In this document: positions 50,131-62,900 of the stretch, in pieces | How the letters are laid out: each line of letters opens with the position of its first letter | Numbering within the stretch: the first letter of the stretch is position 1 | From: Prinia subflava | Lineage: Eukaryota > Chordata > Aves > Passeriformes > Cisticolidae | Assembly (NCBI RefSeq): GCF_021018805.1 | Contig: NC_086257.1 | Coordinates: 12,644,693 to 12,708,692 of the forward strand | Direction of reading: 5' to 3' | Length of the DNA stretch: 64,000 nucleotides | Notes under the pieces: model-generated | Databases searched by the model: none | Told to the model about the DNA's origin: nothing | The model's input: only the letters and a program-made list of their open reading frames with translations | Program-made: the position numbers and the translations under genes

Positions 50131-53100
50131 CAGTTTTCACAAACAGACAAAACCCCCAAATATCTTTCTGCCGTATGCATTTAAACCTTTTTAGTAAGTT
50201 TTGAAAAGAAGTATTGTGTAGAAATAATTCAGTGGAAAAGAGTAGTTGGTGCTCAGGAGCTGGAACGGATTTTCTGTGTAAAAGTGGCATCATTTAAGAA
50301 AAATCATGAGAGAAGGTTATGAAGAAGCATTAGGAAGAGTGGTGTGAGAAGAGCACAGCCAGCAGGAGGTTTACTATGAGGAAAGGAGAGCTGACACACA
50401 GGAAGGACTGGTAGAGTGTGGTGCCTTGAAGTAAAGATGAAATACTAGAATACGATACAAAAGGTGAAAGGGAAGTCACTGAAGGAACTTGAAAGGGAAT
50501 TTGTATGCTAGGAAATGGGGGAAAATGATGTAATACCTCTCAATTTCTCCAGGAAGGAAACAGATCCAGGATAATTCTTCAGGTATTTTCCTAGTGTTGC
50601 AAAGCACAGACAAGAGGATAAAAATGCAGCACACTAAAGTAGTGCCTCGTTGTATGGAGCTACTGTGACAATAACTGCTGCTGAAAGGTTTGATGCTTGG
50701 CTTTGGCTGTGCAAATCTGGAGACCTGCAAATGTCATCTGCTAGAAAACACAGAGATTTTAGAATGTCCTTCCAGTAAGCTAGACACTACTGGAGAGGGC
50801 AGAAAACATCTGACTGTCTTTGAGGGAGTAGTAACAAGCTGTCATCTGTATTCCTCATGCTGAGGGTAGATCAGAACCAGGACTCATCTCCATCACTCAT
50901 AAAAGGAGCCCCATGGAAGATGCTCTCTCTTCCTGTCTTTGCATTCCCCAGGACAGGCTTCCCTGACTTCAATCATATTCTTTGTGATACTTGGCTCAAA
51001 TCCTGTATACGTGGACATTGTCTTAGCACTCATTCTCATTTGATGACTCCTACTTATGCTTTTAGTTAGGAAATTTAAAGAGTATTTGAGATTCTCAGCT
51101 AGTGTACATTGATGTAGACCTGTAAGCTTGTCATCTTTATCATATCCGCATCTTGGTTCCTCTATTAGAGGAAGTGGGAATGATGAAACCACCTGTAAAA
51201 TGCTTTGATGAAAAATGCTTGCAAGAAGTGAGTATTTTATTATTTTGACAACTTTTTCCAGCTGATAATATCCATGAGCGTTTCAGTATGTTTCACTTCG
51301 CCTACCTAAAATGGGGAGAGAGCTGGGGTATAAGGAAGGAAGAAGCAATTAATTACTAAATCTGGTCATTCCTCCTTAATAATAATATACAAAGGACTGG
51401 ACTTTTTGACAAAGTATAACTGGATAAAAGACATGTTTTCACCAGATGCATAGAACATAAACCAAGGTATTTTTGAGATATTTGTCAAGAGATAATTTTA
51501 GATACTAAACGTGTATTTAAGGTGTTTGCTTTTTGTTTAAGGATTTTTTTCCTATCTGAGAGGAGCATAAAATACCTTTAGGGCCACCTAACTATTTTTA
51601 AAAGGATTTCAGACTATTAAGACTGTATTTGAATTATCAAGTTCATACTGCCCCAGGCTTATATGTTATACCAGGTGGTGAGGCAGGAATCTATAGGAAT
51701 ATAATTTTTTCTACTTACATTTTGATGAAACTTTGGAAGAAAACATTTTTGTTACGGCATTTTTAAATTTTTTTTGAAAAGTGCAAAAGCTTTTTTTTTT
51801 ACAGACAGTGTTGTGTTAGAGCTGTCACTGAAATATACTGATTTTATTGGCTATTCAGTACTCTAAAAATCAAAACATTTTATTCTGATCTTCTGTAATC
51901 TCACTTCTAGAAACAGAACAGAGAAATTACTAGAGCCTTACATTTAAGATAAAACACCGACAGATAAAGTGCATGAATAATTGTGAATGTGGTGAAAAGC
52001 GAATCAAGCTGAGGATTGAGAATATTTCATAAAATATTGAAAGCCTGGAACTCATGCATGCTGCATAACAGTGTATGTAGTGACTGGCACCTCGGACCAA
52101 AGTGATTATATATTTGGCTGCCTTTAGAAAGCATATGAGGCATTAAGTCTTAACCTTATCACAGTTATTTTAATGATGATGTTTTTATGTTTAATTTAAC
52201 TGTAAATCATGTTAGTGGAGTTTTGACTGCTGTGTCAGAGAGCTTAAAAACTGAGCTCAAGTTATTTCAAAAGCTCAGAATTTGTCTAGCCTGTGATGTT
52301 TAGTCAATGTGATCCACTCAAGTGTGGAGCTGTCAGAGAGGACACCAGCCCATGGTGCTTAATCTGCTCAGTTCTGAAGGGAGGTTGGACTCCGAGTATG
52401 AAGTTAAATTTTTGATCTATCTCTGTTACTGTTAAATAGCCAATTCATGGATTTGTTAAGGGCATTAAGGGAGTCACAATGGCCTACAAAACACTGTGCC
52501 ATGCCATAGTACATTTTCTAGTCAGATTTCCATGGAGTGTTTACTTTTGCTATATGGGAAATGATCGTTTCAGTTGAGTTTATTCACTCTGGTGCCTCAT
52601 ACAGTGCTGGGTAAATACTTCAAAAACCACATTGGCAAATGTTGGTTCAGATGAATCCTGCACACCCATGTAAGCAATCGTGAGGCTTTCTGTTTGCTTT
52701 CTTTTCCACAGGCATTCACACATTCAGTGTCTGTGTAGTCCAAGAAATACAAATTTAGAATGACTCTGTAGTTTTTGCTGGAGCATTCCTGTAGATCCAA
52801 AGTCACCCTCTGCCTTCCTGTCTCTGCTGATGTGCTCTTGATCATGTGTAAAAGATCATCTCCCTATCCTATTTACCACACAAATTAAAAATAAAAATGT
52901 TCTTGGGGAACCCTGAAGCGTTCATGGTCAAGGTGATGACCAGACTGAGGTGAACCTCTGGTAATGTTGTTTTCTCTCAGCACTTTCTCACCATTCAAAT
53001 CACACACTTTTAATATGTAGATTTTGTTTTTTGCCCCATAGATCATGAATATGCAAGTCTGTGCATGAGGCTGTGAAATAAGATCATGTGTAGGGCATTG

Positions 53101-54757
53101 ATGGCATTGCTTGTGCAGGAAAAGCCTGTTGAGATGATTGTTTGGGAATGTGTTTTATGTGGGAAAGGTTCAGATTTAAATCGGTTTCCCTGACATGCCA
53201 TTTGTACAATGTTTCAGGAGAAGCTGAAGTAAAACCATCATGGTATCTTAAAGGAAAACAAGAAAAATAAGTTCCCTCTCTTTTTGTAAAAATTGTCTAA
53301 AAGGTCCTGCATTTCAGCATAAATGAGTCAAGAAATGTAATGAACCTAGGTTGGGGTTTTTTTGCATGCTTGACTGGTTTGTTTCCTTCACTCAGCCTGC
53401 TCTGAGCCTTTTGAAAACTGCCAACTCTGAGCTCCAAGCTATGGGACAGCAAAACTTCACACAGCTGACTCAAATGGTGTTTTCATCACATCTTAGTGCT
53501 TGCTGAAAATTTGGTCTGGAAAAGATTTTTACTGAGTTTGGGCAAGCAGTATTTTCACCAGTGAAAGCCAGTGGTTTATGGACCCTACAAGGACGTCTAC
53601 CAACAGCAAACCTTTTGCAAAGGCATCTAAGGTTTATTAACCATCGAACACACTATCACTAGTTAGGGATAAAGTTACACGTGGCTGGATTCAGTGGTGG
53701 TGGACTGTGCATAAATACAATGTCTGAAAAATTCTTGCTCCTACCACACTTTGACATAAAAAGGTTTTTACCTGAAAGTAAATGAAATTTTGGCTTTCAT
53801 TTTGAATCATGAAAGTACTTGCAAGCTTTTAAAATGAATCTTGAAATTGCTGCAAGTCATCCTCTTTCCTGGCCCTGTAACTGTCCTTATTTTTTATTCT
53901 TATAAGTTACATGATACTGTCTAGGAAAAAATTACACATAATCTTAATCTCCAGGCATGTTTTTTACAGGGAGAAACCAGTAGAACATCTAGAGTAATTA
54001 ACATATTTTCTGTCTTTCCATTTTGTTAATGATATCTCTTTGAAGGCTGTGCAGTAATTACTGCCCACAGAGGTATGTACTCTGAAATAAATTAATGACC
54101 AGTGACCAATAATGATCATAGATGTAATCATCCATTGTGGAAAATAGGCTAAAATAGATACTAGGAACAGTGTTGGATGCAAAAATAAACTGCACAGTTA
54201 AGCACTGCTAAAATGATTTTAGAAATTGATCAGAAAAATATAGAGTAACTTAATTCCTAATCGTATGCTAATTTTATTAATTTTCCATTTTTTTATTTCT
54301 AGAACAGGAACATGTTGATACAGTAATAAGTAAAAAGCTAATCCTATAGCAGATATGTATTTTGGTGAAACCTATTTTAGAGATAGGAATTTATTGTTAA
54401 CTGTTCTTATTTGTCAGTTGAATTTTCAAACCAGAATTAGAACTTAAATTTAATTTCATATAAGCATGAATTTGAAATCTCAACCTCTAACCTCTTTTTC
54501 AGCAATTTCACTGTTAAAAAATAAAAAAAATCTCCTGCCTGTGCCTGTTCAATTTTGAACTGATATTTGCATACAGAATTGAAAGGTTTAAAGGTAGTCT
54601 CCAATAGACTAATATGTTCTTACCATTCAAAAAAAGCATAAAACATACACCCAAAGTTTCTTAAAATTTAACATTCAATAAAGCAAGATCTTGCCTTTTG
54701 TTTAAGGCAGAAATTTATTTTTGAAAGAGTTTAAAAAATCCAATGGCAATTCTTCAA

Positions 54758-54804
54758 AAACTACACTGATTGAGAGCATGATTCTTTTTCAAACAGTGTA
54801 GTTT
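54758..54804. repeat. 11-bp perfect inverted repeat forming an extended hairpin
   Basis: AAACTACACTG (54758-54768) and CAGTGTAGTTT (54794-54804) are exact complements. After one A-A mismatch, TTGA (54770-54773) pairs with TCAA (54789-54792). The fold is therefore a stem of about 16 bp with a loop of about 15 nt. I see no flanking transposon ends or duplication. Confidence 0.75.
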
Positions 54805-55055
54805 AGAAGCCTTGTTGAAATCCAATAATTTGGTTGTTCACCAGTAGGAAATAGACATCTTAAACATCTTAAATATTTGACCCTTTGGCCTTGCAAAGCA
54901 CATTTTCACTTTAGTAAACCTTAATATGCCCAGAGTGGTTTTGATTAACATTTGTACTGTCCTTACCTGTCTTTAGGCATCTTGGGTTAAAGAAATACAG
55001 CTTTAGAAAATCAGCTCACCTGGAGGAGTTCTGTACTTTACACCATACAGCAATA

Positions 55056-55411
55056 GCTGGTGTAAAAGTGGCCCTTTTCTTAAATCTTCAGTGTTCTCAT
55101 CTTTGAAACCACAAATTTTGGAGGTATGTGTGAAAGAAGAGATGAATTCCCATTGAATTTTGACCCGAGACCTTTATGTTCTTAAATTCACCCAAACTGA
55201 TGGATTTAGCTGCATTTGAACACCAGTTAACACACACTGTCTCACAGTGGGTTAGATTCTGATTTTTCTTTCCAAGGTTAATGCCAGCATAAATAGAAAA
55301 CATGCACGGCAAGTGAACAATATGGGAGAGGGGGACTCTATAAAACCCAAATGTGGGTATAAACAGCCACCAGTCCCTTATCTGAAAGTGGTTATGTCAT
55401 CTTACACCAGC
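55056..55411. mobile_element. Possible MITE-like repeat with GCTGGTGTAA arms
   Basis: GCTGGTGTAA (55056-55065) has an exact inverted partner TTACACCAGC (55402-55411). In between, GGGTTAGATTCTGATTTTTC (55249-55268) and GTTAATGCCAGCATAAATAG resemble the reptile/bird palindromic repeat family with 'gggccagattctgat' ends. It may be two nested old copies. Confidence 0.35.
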
Positions 55412-56269
55412 AGAAAACTCAGCCCCTCTACGTTTGAATCTGTTTGATTCCTAAATCTCACCTTACATCAGATGTTCAAAGGTTCAGATGAATAAGATAT
55501 GTCTCTGTGCAGTGTGTTTCAAATTAAAAGCTAGTGAAGAGCATGTCTCTTGATTTCAGGATGACAGTCTTGGAAAATGTGTTTCAACTGGCAGCTGCCC
55601 TCTTCCTATTTGCCTCCACCCTCACCCAGAAACCAGCACCCATCAATGTCAGAGCTCATCCACTCGACAAAACCAAAAACCCCTCTGTGCTGCTGCTTCC
55701 CTGGTTTGTTCTGGGTGCTGAGAGGTGCCTTTGAAAGGGCAGCATGTACAGGGCAGAAATATTTCTTGAGGGTATGGGAGGTTGTTCTCTCGTTTGAAGG
55801 AAACCAAGACTTCCAACTGATTTTAATTTTACTTTTAATGTTCATGGGAACCAGTCTTACATGCCTGACTGAATTCAGAGTTTGGATTTTTGGCAGGTTT
55901 TTATTTGAGCCCAGCTTGGCTGTTTTTCAAAATGTCCAGATTGCTCACATTAAATCTGAATAAGCACTACCCACTAGTTTAATCAGAGTCATCTGGTATA
56001 CCTCTAATTAGTGTTAGTTAAAGTTGAAATTCTTAATAACACAAAATGCAGCATTTTTGGGATGTATTTTGTAAACTCCTAATTGTAAAAACTGTAGGAG
56101 ACAAAACATCTTTTGCAATATTATTCAAAAATTGGAATACATGAATTATGATGACAATAACAAAATGGTAACAAAATAAGGCTAAGTTCCCAAAAAATAC
56201 CATCTTTATCCATTTAGGCATGCATACACATATGCAGTATTTTTGATACAAATGCATTTATGAACTTTA

Positions 56270-56960
56270 GTTGTTGTTCCTGCTAATACAATAATTGACT
56301 GTAACTGTACATTGTGCACAAATCAGTAAAAGATGTACACATCTGGGAGTATTTCAGCAATTAAATAAGCATGTGACACTGTGGGTTTAGATGTAAATTG
56401 TTTCCTGGTCTTAACCCATTGCAATAAATGATATGTAAACAAAGTGTTATAAAAGTATCTTTCTGTTTGAATTCAATCTATGTTTTGCCTCAGCCAGGAA
56501 CAGACCATTACTGTGTTTATGTAGGTTGTCAAAAATGGAGCTTCAAAATTATTATACTTCTGCAGTTATATATATATATATATGTACATGTGATCAAGAC
56601 CCTCTAAAAATCTAATTTTTTTGTATTATGATCTATACCTATTTGGTGCTTGTTTATGTGGAATTCTTCCCCGAATTCTTGCCTTTGCAGATGTTTTAAC
56701 TTTTATTATGTCAAGACGTAGACCAATTAAAACAGCAAGCCCTGCAGTTTGATTATTTTATTAAAGTGTTCCTCAAATCAGTAATGCTGGATTTGACTTT
56801 GATTTTTCAGGTGTCTCTTCTAAATCCTAGAGAACTGGTGAACCACGTTCTTATTTTGTAGATGAGCTATTGTTTTTACATTTGTAATGTAACAATAGTG
56901 CAAAAAGCATCTGTTTTCTCAGATTTATGTCTTCAGATGTTCTTGTTTCTCAATCATGCT
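56270..56960. promoter_or_regulatory. Candidate conserved non-coding element pair
   Basis: Two repeat-free stretches (56270-56480 and 56640-56960) flank a (TA)n run at 56567-56583. They carry homeodomain-like motifs: AATAATTGACTG near 56289, AGCAATTAAATAAGC near 56357, ACCAATTAAAACAGC near 56721 and TCAATTGATAC near 56961. All frames are closed. The call rests on texture and motifs only. Confidence 0.35.
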
Positions 56961-59900
56961 TCAATTGATACTCTGGACATAAAAATATAATTTATATTCT
57001 TTTATTTTTTGGACATATTTCAGCTTCACTGTTCATAGATTCAATGGATTGTGATTACAGGGGTTTTTTTTGTTGGGTTTTTTTTTTTTTTTTTCAAGGG
57101 CATCTGTTCTTAGCCACAGCTGAGGATGGGGCCCACTGAGCTGACTGGAAGGATCCACCTAGAATTTGTTGAATTAAGTCCTTGCACCTGGATATAATTG
57201 TCATGCTGCTGTGCTGGGGTTTTCTTAAGCTACTGGTAAAACAAATTAGCTCAATTTAAAGTGGCATCCAGTAGGGAAGCAACAACTCACCTCATATAAT
57301 GTTTTTCAAATAATTATTTTTCTATTGCCAGTTTTGCTTCATGAATATTTTCCTAAAGGCAGGATGAATTGTTAGATTTTTTTTTTAAATAGTTAAACAC
57401 GAGAACTAGAAAAAGCATTCTATTCTGTGTGTCTGCTGAGTTACAAGTGTTAGAGTGCTATGCCATTACTGATTTTGTGTGACTGTCTCTTAGATAAATA
57501 AGAGACAGATAAATAAGAGCTTAGATAAATATATGTATATAAATAATATATAAATATACTTTAAAAGGAAGGCAGCAGCAGATGAAATGCATTTAAAAAT
57601 GCAGTGTCACAGCACCACCTTTACCCTTGCTAAACCTCCAGAGCAGTCTGTGCACACACAGTTCATGTACTTTTTGCCAGATTTAGCACTACAATGGTAT
57701 AACTGCTTCTACATTTGGGAAAGATTCGTGCAAGTTTGTTTTTTTCTTGAACAGTAGACAAAGGTAGCCATTTATGTCTGACATGGGAATTTGTATAAAT
57801 ACCATGGGATCTCATTTCCTTATGTACTTTAGAGCTGTTTGAACTTGGCAACAAAATTCACAAGCTTCCTGGAAGGTCCACAAAGGTTCATCGCCTCAGT
57901 TGGACTGCAGTGGCAGGGCTTCACATGAATCCCTGGAATGTGTGCATCTGTGTCAGCTTCAGCTTCTCGTAATATTCCCCAAATGCAGACTCTGGGGAAA
58001 ACAATGAAAAATCACCTCTGCAGCTGAATATTTCAGGATGGCTTCTGAAATGGAAGAAATAATACCTTTACTGGTGCTCTAAGTATTGCTGTTATTTTAT
58101 TGGTGGGTGATGTGCTAATCTCTAGAACAGAGGGGTACAGTCACTGAGCATGGAGGATGCTTTGGGATTTGCCTCTGGAATAGCCACAGCTTCAGCTGTG
58201 ACCAAAGGTGCTGCTCTTTTGACATGGTCATGTCATGTGGATACCAATTTAAATTACTAAGATGCTTCTCAGCTGGCTAAAAAAATAACATGGTCTGAAG
58301 ATACTTCTTTTTTTTTTAAATTTAAAGTTAATTTAAGAATATAAAAGGAGTCTCGGTCATCCTCTTGGATATTGTGGCAGAAATATTGATGCACATAGTA
58401 TTATAAACCATCCTCTAAGCTACAGTCTCTTTTAATATTGGGTAGGCTCAAATGCACCAGGAATGTGAATTAGGAAAGCAGTTCTTTTCTAAAGGATGGC
58501 AAAATGTCCAGAGATCAAAAGTTGAATGTAGAAGCTGCTGCCAGTCTTTCAACTGTGCTGAGAATCTCAGATTTTGGAGGGGGTGTGTGTACAGTGGCAG
58601 AAGTAAGCAGGGACTTTCTGCAGCTCTCAAGAGCAGTTTAACTCCCTCAAGCATCAGCTTAAGGTGATCTCTGTGTGTCCCCAGTTCTGCTCCCTGCACC
58701 GTGGCCCCGAGGCCAGTGGGGAAGTGCTAAATGCAGACTGTCCTGCATGAAGGCAACTTTCAAACAGCAGCTGGTTCTGAACTCAAGACAGTTTCAGGGT
58801 GGAGTGCAGTTGGTTTTTTTTAAATCACCTTTTGTATTAATTTTTTTTTTTTTAAACTGCTGAGTCCTGTTCCCTTTTGTCCAATCCAGCAGTGCAACAG
58901 GCGCTCTTCCACAGTATGGATCTGCCACTGCTGCTCCAGCTGTAGGCTCTGCACACACCTGGGCTGCAGAAAATTCACAAAGCAAAAGGGGCCAGCACCT
59001 AAAATAACACTGGGTTATTACCCCTGTTCTGTGGAAGAACAGGGCATGGGAGAGAGCTGCCATATCCTAAGCCGTGGTGCTGGTGCACACCTAGAGCAAA
59101 GTTTTTCCTCCAACTGACACAGCCCTGAATCAATGCATACCAACTGGCAAGCAAGTTGCTTTCATATATTATTCCTTTTTATAAGTTCATTTTTCATGAG
59201 CTTCAGGGGAAAGAAAAAAACCTTCAGTGTTCCCTCAGAGAAGAGGTTGTAACAGCTGTGGCTGGTGTAAAAGTTGCCTGGAATCCTTTCTGTGCTCCCT
59301 CTCCTGTCCTGGCTTTCAGGGAGGAGAAAGTAGGAAAAATCAGTAACAAACTGAGTTGAGGATTTTTTTTTCCTTATGTGATGATAATCCTAGGACTACA
59401 CTTAGAGAGAAATTTCCAGTGGGAAATTAAGCTAAACTGAAAAGCATAACAAAACCCAAATGATCTAGACTGCAAGAATTCCTCCAGTGTTTTGTTCTTT
59501 AATGCTTATTAATAGAGACAATACCAAAGCCTTTTCGTTATAGTGTGGATTTTTGTTTAGCAAACTCCATGTCACATCTTCTAATTTAATTATTGAGCTC
59601 ACAATGTGGATAAATGTACAGACATGACTAATAGCATTCTCTTATAATTTCATTACAGAGTAATAGATGTGGTTTTTAAAACTGATTTTTTTTCTTCTGT
59701 TACAGAATATTTGGAATATAAATGAACTCTCACATCCTGCCTTCTTTTTCTCTTTACCCTCTTTTCATTTCTTTATAGATTTGATTCATAGAAAAAATGC
59801 GAGTCATGGGTGTTACTGATTTGGGTCATCTACATGCAATTCAAAAGAAAAAGGTGATTTTTTTTTTAATTGCCTGTCAAGTAATTGGGAGAGGCATAGA

Positions 59901-62900
59901 AAAAATTGGATTTATGCATAAAACAGAAAACTTCAGGTGAAAGAAGGGAGCTCTTTTATCATTGTGGAAAGAATCCGTCTTCAATAATTAACAGTCAGAC
60001 TATCCCCACACTGTTTCCTCATGACATCTGAGAACTGCTGCACTTCTTGAACCAATAGCTGCTACACAGCAACCAGCATCAGTCCTGAATGAAAAAATTG
60101 TCCCAACTGCTGGTGAATGGCACTCAGTGGGTTTCCCATTGAACTGTGCTGCGAAACAATGATGCACATTGGTAAATCACCGTGTGTGCCTTTCAGTTCT
60201 TATGCATATCCCATACTGGACAGCTTCCATTCACTCTGGCACCCACTGCAAACAAATGTAAGTATGCATCAGAGATGAAAGTGAAAATGCATATGTTAAA
60301 TCCCAAATGGAAGCAGAAGAGTGTAATATATACATAGTTGCTTAGCAACAAACATGTTTTGGCCACAGGAATGGTGACATCAGTGAGAGGAGCGAGAGGG
60401 AAGCTGCTCTGCCCTCCTTGTGTCTCTCCCTAGAAGCTTCAGAAAGGTCTTTTCTTATTTCTTTCAGCGCAGAGGAGCCAGGGCCATTGTAGACATTTGT
60501 TTTTGCTGTTAATGCCACAGGCTGCAGGACAATCAGGCAGGGAGCAGGGAGCTGTGTTTTCCCTCTGGATATCTGCTGCAATAGCCAGGCCCTCTCTGCA
60601 GGCAGGTGCTTCCATCCCTGCTGCACAGCTCATGCACTGCCCCTCCCGACCAAAACACCCCCAGAGGAGACACGAGACCTGAAAATACAAACTGCCACAG
60701 ATAAGAACATTTTTGGCATCACTCTGTCTTTGACATTATTGTGCCCCTTTCGGGCTCCTGGAAGCTTTTATTTTACTGATATTCCACATTCATTGGGCTC
60801 TGTGTTTTTTCAGGAAAGCAGGAAATGTTGATTTCAGTAAATCACACACTGTCTATGGCTAGTAGACAGGTGTTTATTAATTCCTCTCATTTCAGATGGC
60901 TTGAATATCTCTTGACTCTTTTCCCCCCTTCCTGCACTGGCCTGCCCTCTGCGATGGGAGGCACAGGAGGCAGCTGAATCCTGGTTCCAGTAATGTTCAC
61001 CCCTCCATGCAAGGGGCTCCTACAGACACAAGTGCAGCTCACACTCACTGTGCCTCATGCTTTCAGCAGTCTGGGTGCTCCACTGGCCAACAGCACCTTG
61101 CACGCATAGAGAATTTGTGTCTCAGGGTTCAAACCCATCTGCTGCTTTGGATTGCTGCAGACACTATCCCTGTACACACTAATATTGAGTGTTTCCTTCT
61201 AATTCAAGGTAATTAATGTCTTTGTTGGATCCCTAGTGGGGGAAAGAACAGGCATGCACCTCTCTTTGCAAAGAAGGCTTCCACGACCATGTGAGAGATG
61301 TGTAGGAATGCAAGACATACTGAAGAACTCAAGTGATATTTGAAATAATGGATGAAAGCAGGCTTAAAGGACAATTATGGTAAAAGAACATATTTATTTC
61401 CATTCATGCTGCTTCTATGTATATAGTTTTGCTCACTCTCATTTTCAGTGAATTCATAGAGCCCCCTTTTCACACACTAGCACATACCAAACTGACAGGG
61501 TATAACCAATAACATACCACTTACTATCAGATAAGTTTTGGGACAAAAGTGTGTCATTCTGAAAATATGGCAGAACTTGAGACAAGGTGTGGTGGTGCCT
61601 CTGACTAGAAAGGCAAATGAGGTCATTCTGGCAGGGTGGACCAAAACAGAAGGAAAAGACAAAAGACTGAAAACCAGGAAAAAATGTGTCATTGATTCTT
61701 TCTGAAGAGGTAGAATATTTTCTTCTCTTGAAATGCCAAGAAAAAAAACACTAGAAAGTATAGAGTTGATGTTCTCAGCAAACAGTTGAGGTGAATTCTT
61801 CTCTTCATTTTCTGTCTGTGACTTTAAGCTGTTCTCCTAGCATGGCTTTCAGCCTCAGTGGCTGTCCTGAGTGATCCTGCAGCAATTAATCTAACATATG
61901 GATCAGAAGTTCATGGCTGGCTCCTCAGTTTCACCATAGGTGAAACCAGGCTCCCATATGTAAATTTTGTGAAGCTGGCAGCTTAAACAGTGGTCTAAAA
62001 TTGGTTGCCTGAAGTCCCCTCCAAGAAATTCTCCAACCATGCTACTGCACTTTCCCCCCATATGTAAACTCTTCTTTTTTAATTTGTGAAATGAATGACT
62101 ATATAGCTGAAAGATAATTAAACTAGAAACCAAAATAGATGTTTCAGAGGCCTGTTAGATTGCTGGTATTTTAAATGTGAATAATAAAAAATTTTAATGG
62201 TAATTGTTGTCATTGACTAACATGAGATTTTACAATTCACATTAATTACTGAACTCTAATTTATTTCCCAATGTATAAATTTTAGTTTATATCTCTGTGA
62301 CTCTAGTCTTTAAATGTAGGCTCAATTGGTTGTCAAGACTTGGCTTTCTTATAACTACAATTTATAATTTTCCTAATGGGATTATTAACCTGATAGATGG
62401 GCAGGTAGTTTCCTTTTTAAACTGATAAATCTTGTTAAAGGAAAGGAAAGATTATGTCTCTACCCATGCTTTTAGTAGTGTTGTGAAGATCTAATCAAAT
62501 GTCTGTAAAATATATTGAAATTTATTAACAAGTTTACATCTCTAAAAGTTTGTGTTTGGAGAGTAATAGTAAGAGAAAAGATGGGATGGAACCATGCAAG
62601 TTCAGGGTATGAGTCAGTTTTCATGAGTCAGTGACACTTTCATGTCACTTGGAGTCGTGGGGATATTCTTAGCAGCTCTACTGGTCCAGTGACGTGATTG
62701 GGGAACTTGGCTTTAAGCAAGACTTCTGAGACTGTTTCACTTATGCACACAGGCCTCATCAAGAATTACTAAATGTCTTATAGGAAGAATTGCAAATATC
62801 TCAAACCCTGTTTAACCTCTCCCTCTCTTGATAACTCTTGATAAATTCATTTAAAAAGCTAAGAAAACATAGTTTTGATGAAACCTTCCAAAAGATGGGT

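Larger units (their letters stand above)
50131..56265. other. A/T-rich gene desert, block 7
   Basis: No coding signal is seen. Small frames (up to 128 codons at 55577-55963) have no domains. A long-stemmed hairpin lies at 54758-54804 and MITE-like fragments at 55056-55411. The rest is largely unique A/T-rich sequence with no feature I can name. Confidence 0.55.
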
